Made by a program: the position numbers and the translations under genes. Positions 1-8,970 of a DNA stretch of 64,000 nucleotides are shown here, piece after piece. A model generated the notes under the pieces. That model saw only the letters and a list, made by a program, of their open reading frames with translations. It did not search any database and was not told where the DNA came from. The DNA is taken from positions 1 through 64,000 of the forward strand of contig NZ_LKBD01000026.1 of NCBI RefSeq assembly GCF_001399975.1. The letters run 5' to 3'. This stretch comes from Pseudoalteromonas sp. P1-9. GTDB taxonomy: Bacteria > Pseudomonadota > Gammaproteobacteria > Enterobacterales > Alteromonadaceae. Within the stretch, counting starts at the first letter, position 1; every line of letters begins with the position of its first letter.

Positions 1-1
1 C

Positions 2-88
2 ATCTCATTTATGGTTAATTTAATGGCTGGATTAATTGCCTATACCTTTCAGACTAAAAAGCCGAGTATAAAAGTGACTCGGCTTTAA
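2..88 (+). CDS. C-terminal end of a possible membrane protein (partial)
   Basis: Frame 2 is open from the window edge and encodes 28 residues, then TAA at 86-88. The first half is hydrophobic (SFMVNLMAGLIAYTF) and the tail is basic (QTKKPSIKVTRL), as in the last transmembrane helix and cytoplasmic tail of an inner-membrane protein. The stop lies inside the following hairpin. Too short to name; the open frame could be chance. Confidence 0.3.
   Translation: MSFMVNLMAGLIAYTFQTKKPSIKVTRL
58..88 (+). terminator. Hairpin, probable Rho-independent terminator
   Basis: AAAGCCGAGT (58-67) pairs with ACTCGGCTTT (77-86) across a 9-base loop. The run of A before and short run of T after make it usable on either strand. 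From 89 to the trmA start nothing else is recognisable except a weak hairpin, GATTCGCT (214-221) with AGCGAGTC (227-234). Confidence 0.55.
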
Positions 89-330
89 TACTTATGCAGA
101 TCTGAGGTTAGTTAAGTATGTAATTCGATGTTGCTAAGGCGAAGTTTTCTGATGAAGTGCTTCTAAATCGATAAATAATAACGTGATTAACAATCAAAAA
201 AGCCCGCGTAAATGATTCGCTATTTAAGCGAGTCAGTATAAGTATGTCACATTTTTTCTATGCTATAACTGGACAAAGAAAAACCACAACCTACAATAGC
301 GCGACTCGCACACTAGAGGTTAAAAAGCAT

Positions 331-1428
331 ATGCCTGTAATTCAAATAGATACTTCACAATACGACGAACAACTTGCTGAAAAAGAACAACGTATCAGCC
401 AACAATTCGCGCAGTTTAACGCGCCAAAATTAGAAGTATTTGCGTCTAAAGCAAAAAATTACAGACAACGTGCAGAGTTTCGTGTGTGGCATGAAGGTGA
501 AGATTTGTTTCACATTATGTTTGACCCTGAAACTAAAGAGAAAATCAGAGTTGATCAGTTTGATCCTGCAGCACCATTAATTTGTAAATTAATGCCACGT
601 TTGTTAGATCTGCTAAAGCCGAATGAAATTTTACGTCGTAAACTCTTCCAAATTGATTATTTGTCGACACTAAGCGGACAAATTCTTGTTAGCTTGATAT
701 ATCACAAGCAACTTGATGACGAATGGGTAAACGAGACTAATAAGCTAAAGGCGTTGCTAAAAGAAGAGTTTGATATCGATTTTATTGGCCGAGCTCGCAA
801 GCAAAAAATTGTGCTTGGTGAAGAATATGTCATTGAAAAGCTGAATGTAGATAATCGTGAACTTGTTTATCAGCAAGTTGAAAATAGCTTTACTCAGCCA
901 AACGCCAAGCTAAACGAGCAAATGCTCGAATGGGCAATTGATGTCTCAAAACCTCTAAATAATGATCTACTTGAACTTTATTGTGGTAACGGTAACTTTT
1001 CAATTGCGTTAGCGCCAAGCTTTAATCGCGTACTCGCCACCGAAATTTCCAAATCTTCGGTTAAGTCCGCACAATTTAATATTGCCGAAAACAAAATCGA
1101 CAACCTCGATATAATCCGTATGTCGAGTGAAGAGTTCACTATGGCAATGAATGGTGAAAAAGAGTTTTCCCGCTTAAACGGTATCGACCTTAAAAGTTAC
1201 AACTGTCAAAGTATTTTAGTCGATCCGCCACGTGCAGGTTTAGATAAAGACACCACTGATTTAGTGCAAGGGTATGACAACATTATCTATATTTCATGTA
1301 ACCCAGATACGCTGGAAAGAGATCTACAACAACTAACTGAAACTCATAACATCGCGCGTTTTGCGATTTTTGATCAGTTCCCGTATACCCATCATATCGA
1401 GTCCGGCGTATTTCTAACGCGCAAGTAA
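331..1428 (+). CDS. trmA: tRNA (uracil-5-)-methyltransferase TrmA
   Basis: Methylates U54 of tRNA to ribothymidine using SAM. The start at 331 is preferred over an in-frame ATG at 244 because it has AGAGG at 315-319 and gives 365 residues, the usual TrmA length, beginning [18 protein letters not shown]. The SAM-binding segment [11 protein letters not shown] lies near residue 212 and the catalytic cysteine in YISCNPDTL is residue 323, one off the E. coli position. The C-terminal FPYTHHIE motif carries the catalytic base. Convergent with fabR across a shared terminator; trmA next to fabR and sthA is conserved gammaproteobacterial order. Confidence 0.96.
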   Translation: MPVIQIDTSQYDEQLAEKEQRISQQFAQFNAPKLEVFASKAKNYRQRAEFRVWHEGEDLFHIMFDPETKEKIRVDQFDPAAPLICKLMPRLLDLLKPNEILRRKLFQIDYLSTLSGQILVSLIYHKQLDDEWVNETNKLKALLKEEFDIDFIGRARKQKIVLGEEYVIEKLNVDNRELVYQQVENSFTQPNAKLNEQMLEWAIDVSKPLNNDLLELYCGNGNFSIALAPSFNRVLATEISKSSVKSAQFNIAENKIDNLDIIRMSSEEFTMAMNGEKEFSRLNGIDLKSYNCQSILVDPPRAGLDKDTTDLVQGYDNIIYISCNPDTLERDLQQLTETHNIARFAIFDQFPYTHHIESGVFLTRK

Positions 1429-1438
1429 AACATTCATC

Positions 1439-1470
1439 ATAAAAAAGCAGCTATTTAGCTGCTTTTTTTT
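1439..1470. terminator. Bidirectional terminator between trmA and fabR
   Basis: AAAAAAGCAGCT (1441-1452) pairs with AGCTGCTTTTTT across a short loop, giving a run of T on both strands. It serves both convergent genes, and the last codons of fabR (KKAAK) are encoded within it. Confidence 0.8.
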
Positions 1471-2071
1471 CTTTGGTATAGCTTGATGCCCCTTTAGCAA
1501 TATAACGCAATTGCCAAATAATACGCTCGGTAAGTTGCTCACGCTGTGGCTTGGTGAGATCAAGCGCTTCAGCGCCTGCGTTAAATACTAACGTAACCAT
1601 TGCTTCTGCTTGAATATACGCGTGATTAGTATCACAACCAGTCTCATTTTCTAAATAATGTGCGAGTTCAAGAATAAAGTGTTTAATTTCACGAGCAACT
1701 GCCGCCCTGAAAGCTTTTGATGTACCCGAACGCTCTCGCAATAATAAACGGAACTGGTTACTCGACTCATCAATAAACTCCATAAACGTCAACACAGATA
1801 TATTGATAATACTGCCACCACTTTCAATACGACGACGAGCCTGACGCATCAATTGACGCAACATCAAGCCTGCTTCATCAACCAAGGTTAACCCAAGTTC
1901 ATTCATATCTTTAAAGTGGCGATAAAAAGACGTAGGTGCTATTCCCGCTTCGCGTGCGACCTCACGTAAACTTAGATTAGAAAAGCTATGCTCAGCACTC
2001 AGCTGGTTAAAAGCCGCTGCAATTAAAGCCTGTCTTGTCTTTTCTTTTTGTTGTGCGCGAATACCCGACAT
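1451..2071 (-). CDS. fabR: TetR-family regulator of unsaturated fatty acid synthesis FabR
   Basis: Represses unsaturated fatty acid genes in response to the saturated/unsaturated acyl-thioester balance. The 206-residue product has the FabR N-terminus ([19 protein letters not shown]), the recognition helix [19 protein letters not shown] at about 36-54 and the family-typical [20 protein letters not shown] core. It is divergent from a fatty-acid desaturase whose promoter region carries a FabR-type operator at 2168-2185, so that gene is the obvious target. In E. coli fabR also sits between sthA and trmA. Confidence 0.95.
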   Translation of the reverse strand: MSGIRAQQKEKTRQALIAAAFNQLSAEHSFSNLSLREVAREAGIAPTSFYRHFKDMNELGLTLVDEAGLMLRQLMRQARRRIESGGSIINISVLTFMEFIDESSNQFRLLLRERSGTSKAFRAAVAREIKHFILELAHYLENETGCDTNHAYIQAEAMVTLVFNAGAEALDLTKPQREQLTERIIWQLRYIAKGASSYTKEKKAAK

Positions 2072-2167
2072 ACGTCCCCCATCTAATTTGCACGCAGTTT
2101 ACCACAGAAAAAATATTTATGAATTTTGTCGAATTCACTTGATAAAAAGGCCATATAAAACTATTTT

Positions 2168-2185
2168 AGCGTACAAGTGTACGCT
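2168..2185. promoter_or_regulatory. FabR-type operator upstream of the desaturase
   Basis: AGCGTACAAGTGTACGCT has perfect 8-base inverted arms (AGCGTACA / TGTACGCT) around a 2-base centre, matching the AGCGTACA-type operators reported for FabR at E. coli fabA and fabB. It ends 13 bases before the desaturase start codon and 97 bases from the fabR start, so bound FabR would block desaturase transcription or early elongation. Seen directly; binding is inferred. Confidence 0.8.
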
Positions 2186-2198
2186 GAGATTTTTAAGA

Positions 2199-3335
2199 AT
2201 GAAAAAACCACCTATTATTTGGCTTAATACCCTCTTTTTTACCATCACCTTTTTAGCTGCTGTCACCATCGTGCCTTGGTACGGTCTAGCATATGGCTAC
2301 AGTAGCGCAAACTGGATCGCATTTATTGCATGTATGTTTTATTGCGGTTTATCAATTACTGCCGGTTATCACCGTTTATGGGCGCACAAAACTTATGAAA
2401 CCCATCCCGTGATTGAGTTTATTTTTGCCATCGGCGGTGCGTTCTCAATTCAAAACAGCGCGTTACATTGGAGTTCAGATCACCGCTTACATCATGGCAA
2501 AGTTGATGACGCTGATCACGACCCTTATGCTGCGACTCGTGGATTTTGGTACAGCCACATCGGTTGGATGCTGCGCGAATATCAAGCACATAGATACAAC
2601 GACTACTCAAACTGCCGAGATTTACAAAAAAATCGTATTGTGATGTGGCAACATAAACATTATTTGGCGCTTACCCTTATTACCAACGTTGGTATTCCAC
2701 TAGTGCTTGGTCTGATGTTTGGCAATGTATGGGGAATGTTACTTCTTGCGGGTTTATTACGTTTAGTACTGAGCCAACACTTCACCTTTTTCATAAATTC
2801 GCTGGCACATATTTGGGGTTCTCGCCCGTATACTGAATCAAATACCGCCCGCGACAATGGTTTTTTAGCGTTATTCACATACGGTGAGGGATACCACAAC
2901 TTCCATCATATTTTCGCATCTGATTACCGCAATGGTATCCGATGGTGGCATTACGATCCTACAAAATGGCTGATAAAATCACTGTCATTTTTGGGATTAG
3001 CCTCAAAGTTACGCAAAACACCGCAAGAGCGAATTGAACGTGCAAAAGCGGCAACTTTAATGGAAAAAACCAAACGTACCTTGCTTGAAAAGCAAGACAG
3101 TCATGTGCAATTAGATAAACTACAGCACGAATATGAGTTGTTATTAAGTAAAATACAGCACTATTATAAAGTAAGAAAACGCTTACTAGAGATGCGCAAA
3201 AACAAAGTGATACAGCAATGTGAGCAATCACAATTGAAAAAGCAGTATAATGACATTAAAGCGTCTTTAATAAACCAACAACAAAACTGGCTGGCGTTAA
3301 ACAAAGCCTTAATTAAAGGGCTCGCAATAAACTAG
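2199..3335 (+). CDS. Membrane acyl-CoA/acyl-lipid delta-9-type fatty acid desaturase
   Basis: Aerobic di-iron desaturase introducing a double bond into saturated acyl chains in the inner membrane. The ATG at 2199 (378 residues, MKKPPIIWLN) is chosen because it lies just after the FabR operator and begins at the first membrane segment; the frame is open further upstream to 2088. All three histidine boxes are present: HRLWAH (58-63), HRLHH (95-99) and HNFHH (233-237), between paired hydrophobic segments. After about residue 275 there is a charged, coiled-coil-like extension of roughly 100 residues that short bacterial desaturases lack. Likely controlled by the divergent fabR. Confidence 0.92.
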   Translation: MKKPPIIWLNTLFFTITFLAAVTIVPWYGLAYGYSSANWIAFIACMFYCGLSITAGYHRLWAHKTYETHPVIEFIFAIGGAFSIQNSALHWSSDHRLHHGKVDDADHDPYAATRGFWYSHIGWMLREYQAHRYNDYSNCRDLQKNRIVMWQHKHYLALTLITNVGIPLVLGLMFGNVWGMLLLAGLLRLVLSQHFTFFINSLAHIWGSRPYTESNTARDNGFLALFTYGEGYHNFHHIFASDYRNGIRWWHYDPTKWLIKSLSFLGLASKLRKTPQERIERAKAATLMEKTKRTLLEKQDSHVQLDKLQHEYELLLSKIQHYYKVRKRLLEMRKNKVIQQCEQSQLKKQYNDIKASLINQQQNWLALNKALIKGLAIN

Positions 3336-3350
3336 TTAAAGGAACACTCT

Positions 3351-4772
3351 GTGACAAAAAAACAAGCGACTAAAAAACAGTATGATTATGATGCCATTAT
3401 AATTGGTACTGGCCCTGGTGGTGAAGGTACTGCTATGAACCTTGCGAAAAGTGGCAAGCGCGTAGCGGTTGTTGAAAAACAACCGAAAGTGGGTGGTGGT
3501 TGTGCTCACTGGGGTACAATTCCATCGAAAGCACTGCGCCACTCGGTTAGTCGCTTGATTGAGTTTAATTCAAACCCGCTGTTTAATTCACAAGCTCACA
3601 GAGAGCGCATGACCTACCCAGATATTTTAGATCATGCGAGTAACGTAATTTCAAAGCAGGTTAATTTACGCACCAGCTTTTATGATCGCAACCGCATTAC
3701 GCTAATTCATGGCGAAGCGAGCTTTGTTGATAAAAATACGATTTCAATTTTAAAAGACGACGGCTCGAGCGAGTCATTATCAGCGCAAACAATTGTGATC
3801 GCGACGGGCTCTCGCCCGTATCGCCCTGCTGAAATCGACTTTAATCATAAACGCGTTTACGACAGCGATACCATTTTAGGCCTCAAGCACGACCCTCGTC
3901 ATATTATTATTTATGGTGCAGGTGTAATTGGCTGTGAGTATGCTTCTATTTTTCGCGGCCTAGGCGCTAAAGTAGATCTTATAAACACCCGTGATCGCCT
4001 ACTCGCTTTCCTTGATGCAGAAACATCTGATTCATTAAGTTACCACTTTTGGAATAGCGGTATTCTAATTCGCCATAACGAAGAGTTTAAAAAAGTAGAA
4101 ACCCGCGATGATTGCGTCATTATGCATATGCAATCAGGTAAAAAAATGCAAGCTGACTGCCTACTATTTGCCAACGGCCGAACAGGAAACACCGACAAGC
4201 TTAACTTATCAGCAATTGGTTTAAGTTCAGATAGCCGGGGTAATTTGAAAGTAAATGAAAACTATCAAACTGAAGTCGAAAATGTATATGCAGTTGGCGA
4301 TGTAATTGGTTACCCCAGCCTTGCAAGTGCGGCATTTGATCAAGGTCGAATCGCAGCAGATGCCATCACCACAGGCGAGTGTAATAAAAAACTAGTTCGT
4401 GATATTCCAAGCGGTATTTATACTATTCCAGAAATTAGTTCCGTTGGCCGCTCTGAGCAAGAACTCACCGCAGCAAAAGTACCGTATGAGGTAGGTCGCG
4501 CGCAGTTTAAGCACTTAGCTCGCGCACAAATTGCCGGTACAGAAGTTGGCAGCCTAAAAATCCTATTCCATATTGAAACAAAAGAGATTCTAGGTATTCA
4601 CGTGTTTGGTGAGCGTGCCGCTGAGATCATTCACATTGGGCAAGCAGTAATGGAACAAAAAAATGGTGGCAACACCATAGAATACTTTGTTAATACGACA
4701 TTTAACTACCCAACCATGGCAGAAGCTTATCGAGTAGCTGCGCTTAACGGGTTGAATCGGTTAATTAAATAA
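3351..4772 (+). CDS. sthA: Soluble pyridine nucleotide transhydrogenase SthA
   Basis: Transfers hydride between NADPH and NAD+ in the cytosol, an FAD flavoprotein of the dihydrolipoamide dehydrogenase fold. Starts at GTG 3351 with AAAGGA at 3338-3343. The 473 residues contain the FAD dinucleotide motif IGTGPGGEG near residue 18, the SthA signature [17 protein letters not shown] in which the second redox cysteine of disulfide reductases is replaced by threonine, and the second dinucleotide motif [13 protein letters not shown]. It follows the desaturase by 15 bases and is probably co-transcribed; desaturation consumes reducing power. Confidence 0.96.
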   Translation: MTKKQATKKQYDYDAIIIGTGPGGEGTAMNLAKSGKRVAVVEKQPKVGGGCAHWGTIPSKALRHSVSRLIEFNSNPLFNSQAHRERMTYPDILDHASNVISKQVNLRTSFYDRNRITLIHGEASFVDKNTISILKDDGSSESLSAQTIVIATGSRPYRPAEIDFNHKRVYDSDTILGLKHDPRHIIIYGAGVIGCEYASIFRGLGAKVDLINTRDRLLAFLDAETSDSLSYHFWNSGILIRHNEEFKKVETRDDCVIMHMQSGKKMQADCLLFANGRTGNTDKLNLSAIGLSSDSRGNLKVNENYQTEVENVYAVGDVIGYPSLASAAFDQGRIAADAITTGECNKKLVRDIPSGIYTIPEISSVGRSEQELTAAKVPYEVGRAQFKHLARAQIAGTEVGSLKILFHIETKEILGIHVFGERAAEIIHIGQAVMEQKNGGNTIEYFVNTTFNYPTMAEAYRVAALNGLNRLIK

Positions 4773-4780
4773 AGCAAAAA

Positions 4781-4832
4781 GACACTTTATGTCAGGTTTA
4801 TTACAAACATTCACATAAAGTGCCGCTTTTTT
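4781..4832 (+). terminator. Rho-independent terminator after sthA
   Basis: CACTTTATGT (4783-4792) pairs with ACATAAAGTG (4813-4822) with a 20-base loop, followed by CCGCTTTTTT. Ends the desaturase-sthA unit. Confidence 0.7.
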
Positions 4833-4905
4833 AAACTAATGCTTGAGATCGTGTAAAATTATTGTAAACTTAAAAGCCTAAAAAAATAATAATAGGCTGT
4901 TAAGT

Positions 4906-6291
4906 ATGAAAACCCCCACTCTATTACTTGCCTCAGCACTATCTTTGTTTTCTGTAAGCAGTTTTGCGGACTATTCAACTGCAAAGTATTATGAAAAACA
5001 GGGAGATGTTGAAAAATATGTGAGCGAACTAACTAAGATTGCAAAACTTGGTCATGTTAATGCGCAATACGATCTCGCAACTGCCTATTTAAATGGCCAA
5101 GGCGTCGAAAAAGATATTACCAAAGCCTATGCTTGGTACTTATTAGCTAAAGATTTTGGCCACCCACAAGCGAAAGACAAATATCGCGAATTGCGTAAGC
5201 AAGTACCTTCGCGCCGTGAAGCAAAAGAAGCATATATCGACTTAAAAGATAGCTTTGGTAAAAAGCTTCATGATTCACGCTATGCGCCTATTTCAAAGCA
5301 TACCAATTTCTTCCCTGAGCGCGCTAAATTATTAGAACGTGTAGAACCTGAAATTGATGGCAACACTCGTTCAGCGTCTAAAGCTTGGGTAACAATTGGC
5401 TATAATGTCAACGAAAGTGGGGTCGTTGAAGATAGCCGAATTCTAGCATCATTTCCAAAAGGCGTTATCGACGAAGCTGCTTTAGAAGCAGTGAAAAAAT
5501 GGAAATTCGAGCCAGATGTAAGCCCAACAGGTGAACCACGTCGCGTATTTGATCTGGTTGCTTCATTTACTCTTGGTTCTGAAAATAGCAAAGTTAAACG
5601 TGAATTTGAGCGCGCACTTACTGAATACAAAACCAAGCTTGTCGAGCTTGCTGATAAAGGTAACAGTGTTGCACAAAATCGCTATGCATTAATGTTAGAA
5701 CACGGTGTACTTGAAAAAGCATCAGAAAACGAACATATCGATTGGTATTACAAAGCCGCTATTAATGGCAATCATGATGCACAAATGCGCTTAATGCACT
5801 GTTTTGAAAATGGTGAAGGTTGCCAACCTGATGAAGAAAAAGCGTTTAACTGGTTACAACGTGCTTCCGAGTCTGGTAACGAACGCGCGCAATATCAACT
5901 AGCACGTATCATGTTAAATTACGGCAGCATTCATTATGATGTTGAAACCGCTGCTGAAATGCTAAAAACCGCAGCGCATAGCCAGTATTTACCAGCAATG
6001 ATTGAATATTCTCGCTTACTCGCATTTTCTGACGTTGCTGAGTTACGTGACGCTCAAAGCGCAATAAAATATGCAGAGTTAGCACGTGCTGTTGATAATA
6101 ATCACCCAGTACTATTATCAGTACTTGGTAGTGCGCACTCAGAACTTGGTCGTGTACAAGAAGGTCAGGTATTACTGCAACAAGCACTCAATGAAGCGAA
6201 TAATCGCAGTTGGCCAGCACAAAACTACATTAAGTTAATTGAACTTAGTGAAGCCTCAATGATGGCTGACACTACATCTGACTCTTACTAA
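4906..6291 (+). CDS. Periplasmic Sel1-repeat protein with TonB-like C-terminal domain
   Basis: A 461-residue exported protein. Residues 1-21 form a signal peptide (ALSLFSVSSFA cut before DYS). A Sel1/TPR-like repeat follows (AQYDLATAYLNGQGVEKDITKAYAWYLLA, about 48-77), then a TonB C-terminal-type domain at about 140-225 (ESGVVEDSRIL, AALEAVKKWKFEP), then three or more further Sel1 repeats (AQMRLMHCFENGEGCQPDEEKAFNWL). The TonB-like domain lacks an N-terminal membrane anchor, so it is unlikely to be an energy transducer itself. Its role is unknown; Sel1 repeats suggest protein binding in the periplasm. The 3' end overlaps the end of the convergent nfi pseudogene by 20 bases. Confidence 0.75.
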   Translation: MKTPTLLLASALSLFSVSSFADYSTAKYYEKQGDVEKYVSELTKIAKLGHVNAQYDLATAYLNGQGVEKDITKAYAWYLLAKDFGHPQAKDKYRELRKQVPSRREAKEAYIDLKDSFGKKLHDSRYAPISKHTNFFPERAKLLERVEPEIDGNTRSASKAWVTIGYNVNESGVVEDSRILASFPKGVIDEAALEAVKKWKFEPDVSPTGEPRRVFDLVASFTLGSENSKVKREFERALTEYKTKLVELADKGNSVAQNRYALMLEHGVLEKASENEHIDWYYKAAINGNHDAQMRLMHCFENGEGCQPDEEKAFNWLQRASESGNERAQYQLARIMLNYGSIHYDVETAAEMLKTAAHSQYLPAMIEYSRLLAFSDVAELRDAQSAIKYAELARAVDNNHPVLLSVLGSAHSELGRVQEGQVLLQQALNEANNRSWPAQNYIKLIELSEASMMADTTSDSY

Positions 6292-6936
6292 GCTTATCGG
6301 CGAGCCGAGTTGGCTCTGGTAAACGATATTTAGTGACACATTGAAGAGCAAGCTGCAAAGCTTGCTCTTTTGTTATTAAGTGACCAGGCGAAACAAAAAG
6401 CGGCTTCACCTTATCCCGTGAGCGTACGACATAACCACTCTTCTTATCATTGATCACCAGATCTGAAATCGACCCTTTAATTAACTCCGGCTCATCAAAT
6501 TTACCAACCAAACAGCTTTTCGCAATACCTAGTGTCGCACATTTAAAATAACGCCTATATGACTCGCTACTCCGAGCCCTAACGGATGCGCAATACCCTG
6601 ACCATCAAACATTAATACATCAGGTGAGATTTTAAGTTGCGCAAGCGCACTCAGTATTGCACCACCTTCTCGAAAGCTTAATACACCAGGAATATATGGA
6701 ATTACGGTTGGGGCTTCATAAACAGTAAGCTCAACCATTTCTAGACTAGGAAAGCTGAGCACCACAATGGCAGCTCGTGTTGTTTTACCCTTGTTGGGAA
6801 ATGCAACATCGATACCCGCAATGTATCACACAGGGTTTTGCATTGGTGTTAATTTAACTGTAGCAGCTAATTTTTGTTGAATTAACTTCGCGTTGGCAAC
6901 GCTGCCAGGCCACGTAATAAAATCTGTAATCTCCAT
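6272..6936 (-). pseudogene. nfi: Endonuclease V (deoxyinosine 3'-endonuclease), broken by a stop and a frameshift
   Basis: Read on the minus strand from ATG 6936, the product aligns with Nfi throughout: QQKLAATVKL, then AGIDVAFPNKGKTTRAAIVV, then IPYIPGVLSFRE, DGQGIAHPLGLGVASHIGV and finally VTKYRLPEPTRLADKL. Two lesions interrupt it. A TGA stop at 6828-6826 falls just before the AGIDVAF segment that carries the catalytic aspartate. Near 6540 one base is missing, so NVATLGIAKSCLVGKF is only reached by shifting frame. Intact flanking homology shows recent decay or sequencing errors. Synteny hemE-nfi matches E. coli. Confidence 0.85.
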
Positions 6937-6940
6937 AAAG

Positions 6941-6965
6941 AAAAAAGCCTTGCTAGTGCAAGGCT
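6941..6965 (-). terminator. Rho-independent terminator after hemE
   Basis: AGCCTTGC (6946-6953) pairs with GCAAGGCT (6958-6965); on the minus strand the stem is followed by TTTTTT. It separates hemE from the nfi remnant, whose start codon lies 5 bases further on. Confidence 0.8.
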
Positions 6966-6972
6966 CAATACA

Positions 6973-8040
6973 TTATTTATTATGGTACTGTTTACTTAGT
7001 TCACCTACCGAGTTGATAAACACTCCAGCGTTTTCAGGGTCAACTTCTGGTGTAATACCATGGCCTAAGTTAAATACATGACCAGTTCCGTCACCATAGC
7101 CCTCTAGAATGCGCTGTACTTCTTGGCGAATACGCTCAGGCGTACCATGAAGCATTGCAGGGTCCATATTGCCCTGTAGCGCTACTTTATCCCCGATACG
7201 ACGACGAGCGTCAGCAATATCAACAGTCCAATCAAGGCCAACTGCATCACAGCCTGTTGCTGCGATCGCTTCTAGGTTTAAACCGCCATTCTTAGTGAAT
7301 AGAGTTACAGGTACTTTACGACCATCGTTTTCACGGATTAACCCATCTACAATTTTCTGCATGTAGGTTAATGAGAACTCTTTGTAATCACGCGGTGATA
7401 ATACACCACCCCACGAATCAAAAATCATCAGCGATTGCGCACCGGCTTTAACTTGTGCGTTAAGGTAACTAATAACTGAATCAGCAAGCTTATCGAGTAG
7501 CATATGCAAAATCTCAGGCTCTGAGAAAGCCATTTTTTTAATTTTGCCAAATGTTTTACTGCTACCACCTTCAATCATATAAGTCGCAAGTGTCCAAGGC
7601 GAACCTGAGAAACCAATTAACGGTACTTCACCTTTTAATTCACGGCGAATTGTACGCACGGCATTCATCACATAGCCAAGTTCATCTTCTGGATCTGGAA
7701 TAGGTAGATTAGCAACATCGGCCATTGACTGAATTGGACGTTCAAATTTAGGGCCTTCACCTGTTTCAAAGTATAAGCCTAAACCCATCGCATCAGGGAT
7801 CGTCAGAATATCACTGAAAAGAATCGCTGCATCCAGTGGATAACGACGTAGTGGCTGAAGCGTTACTTCACACGCTAATTCAGCATTTTTACATAAGCTC
7901 ATAAAGTCGCCAGCTTGCGCGCGTGTTGCACGGTATTCTGGTAAATAACGTCCAGCCTGACGCATCATCCATACTGGAGTTTGATCTACAGGTTGTTTAA
8001 GTAGCGCACGTAAATAGCGATCGTTCTTTAATTCACTCAT
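6973..8040 (-). CDS. hemE: Uroporphyrinogen decarboxylase HemE
   Basis: Decarboxylates the four acetate side chains of uroporphyrinogen III to give coproporphyrinogen III in heme synthesis; cytosolic. The 355 residues match the usual length. The N-terminal signature [17 protein letters not shown] (about 20-36), with the substrate-contacting arginines, and the catalytic-site segment [16 protein letters not shown] are intact, as is the C-terminal [12 protein letters not shown]. It has its own terminator and an extended -10 promoter candidate, so it is probably transcribed separately from nfi. Confidence 0.97.
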   Translation of the reverse strand: MSELKNDRYLRALLKQPVDQTPVWMMRQAGRYLPEYRATRAQAGDFMSLCKNAELACEVTLQPLRRYPLDAAILFSDILTIPDAMGLGLYFETGEGPKFERPIQSMADVANLPIPDPEDELGYVMNAVRTIRRELKGEVPLIGFSGSPWTLATYMIEGGSSKTFGKIKKMAFSEPEILHMLLDKLADSVISYLNAQVKAGAQSLMIFDSWGGVLSPRDYKEFSLTYMQKIVDGLIRENDGRKVPVTLFTKNGGLNLEAIAATGCDAVGLDWTVDIADARRRIGDKVALQGNMDPAMLHGTPERIRQEVQRILEGYGDGTGHVFNLGHGITPEVDPENAGVFINSVGELSKQYHNK

Positions 8041-8074
8041 GGTAGTGTAAAACCTAAAAAATAAAACTGCGCGA

Positions 8075-8083
8075 ATTGTATCA
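8075..8083 (-). promoter_or_regulatory. Extended -10 promoter candidate for hemE
   Basis: On the minus strand TGATACAAT (TG, one base, TACAAT) lies 35-43 bases before the hemE start. The matching -35 position (TAGTTA) is weak, as is usual with an extended -10. Confidence 0.4.
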
Positions 8084-8195
8084 TTTAGAACGCTAACTAA
8101 CTATGCGAAAGATCAAGCGCTAACGCTTTAAATGCGTAATTATTCATCTTTTTACCCTTATTTTGCTATTAAACGCCTATTTTTGAAATTTAACG

Positions 8196-8226
8196 TTGTT
8201 AAAATGAAAATAGTTTGTTATAAAAT
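8196..8226 (+). promoter_or_regulatory. Promoter candidate for an orphan transcript
   Basis: TTGTTA (8196-8201) and TATAAA (8219-8224) are separated by 17 bases. No coding frame follows; the next element is the orphan terminator at 8275-8300, which implies a short transcript beginning near 8231. Confidence 0.35.
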
Positions 8227-8230
8227 AGAT

Positions 8231-8301
8231 ACAAAAATAAGAGCTTGAATTAATCAAGTCAGAAAAAGTTTTATAACCACCCTATTGGGTGGTTTTTTCT
8301 T
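8231..8301 (+). ncRNA. Candidate small RNA upstream of rsd
   Basis: A stretch of about 70 bases lies between a plausible promoter and a strong terminator with no coding frame. It contains one small hairpin (CTTGA 8244-8248 with TCAAG 8254-8258), then a single-stranded A/U-rich segment and the terminator stem. That layout resembles trans-acting small RNAs. It is the only structure in the 432-base gap between hemE and rsd besides the rsd promoter. Could equally be a leader attenuator of rsd, since transcription runs toward that gene. Confidence 0.33.
8275..8300 (+). terminator. Strong orphan Rho-independent terminator
   Basis: ACCACCC (8276-8282) and GGGTGGT (8287-8293) form a 7-base-pair stem with loop TATT, followed by TTTTTCTTTTT. 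No gene ends upstream on this strand. Confidence 0.8.
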
Positions 8302-8412
8302 TTTATGCACATTGAAAATAAAGAACTTTTTCTAAGCACAAAATAGCATATTAAAAATCTTCTTAACTATCAGCTACTTAATCTAATTTAAATTAAATAT
8401 GTTAAAAATCAG

Positions 8413-8444
8413 TTGACCTTTCATCAAGATTTCATTGTTATAGC
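8413..8444 (+). promoter_or_regulatory. Promoter candidate for rsd
   Basis: TTGACC (8413-8418) resembles a -35 box; TG then TATAGC (8439-8444) resembles an extended -10. The 20-base spacing is longer than optimal. It lies 28 bases before the rsd start. Confidence 0.45.
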
Positions 8445-8472
8445 TATTAGATTGAAGTAAAGGGACAAATAT

Positions 8473-8943
8473 ATGCTTACGAGATTAGAAAAAGCCAAAG
8501 AAGAATGGGGTGGAGCTCACTCGGCAATCGATAACTGGTTGCAAGAGCGTCAAGATTTACTCGTAATTTACTGTAAGCTTGCAGGTTTACCTCCCTATGA
8601 AAGAAGCGACCAAGCGCTACCGCAAAAGTCTGAAATTCTTGAGTTTTGTCAGATTCTGATGGACTATCTATCAGCAGGTCATTTTGAGATTTACGATAAC
8701 TTAGTAAAAGCATGCGCTGAAAAAGGCCCAGAAAGCCTTAAACTTGCACAATCGCTTTATCCGCAAATTTCAGCATCAACTGATATAGCACTTAGCTTTA
8801 ATGATGATTACGCTAACGCAAAAGAAAAAAGCTTAATGCCTAAGTTTGACGAAGACCTTTCAACATTAGGTCAAGTTCTTGAGCAACGCTTTGAACTTGA
8901 AGATGAGCTTATTGAGAATCTATACACTCATCACAGTGAATAA
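8473..8943 (+). CDS. rsd: Regulator of sigma D (Rsd/AlgQ family)
   Basis: Binds the housekeeping sigma-70 and sequesters it as cells enter stationary phase. The 156-residue all-helical product aligns with E. coli Rsd at RLEKAKE..WGG, IDNWLQERQDLLVIYCKLAG (about 20-39), the diagnostic LMDYLSAGHFEIYDNL (about 61-77) and the C-terminal ALEARF-like LEQRFELEDELI. AAGGGA precedes the ATG. Near hemE and nfi as in E. coli, where nudC also intervenes; nudC is absent here. Confidence 0.9.
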   Translation: MLTRLEKAKEEWGGAHSAIDNWLQERQDLLVIYCKLAGLPPYERSDQALPQKSEILEFCQILMDYLSAGHFEIYDNLVKACAEKGPESLKLAQSLYPQISASTDIALSFNDDYANAKEKSLMPKFDEDLSTLGQVLEQRFELEDELIENLYTHHSE

Positions 8944-8970
8944 ATGGCGCTTATTAACGCCATTTTAATT
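8943..8970 (+). terminator. Terminator after rsd
   Basis: AATGGCG (8943-8949) pairs with CGCCATT (8958-8964), followed by TTAATTTC. It lies between the convergent rsd and tetR-type gene and touches the stop codon of the latter. Confidence 0.6.

Noticed and set aside
4906..6291. Sel1/TonB protein as a true TonB energy transducer
   Set aside because: It has a cleavable signal peptide and no proline-rich spacer or ExbB/D neighbours.
6826..6828. In-frame TGA in nfi as a selenocysteine or recoded codon
   Set aside because: No SECIS-like hairpin is evident, the residue is not a known active-site cysteine, and a second frame break downstream shows simple decay.
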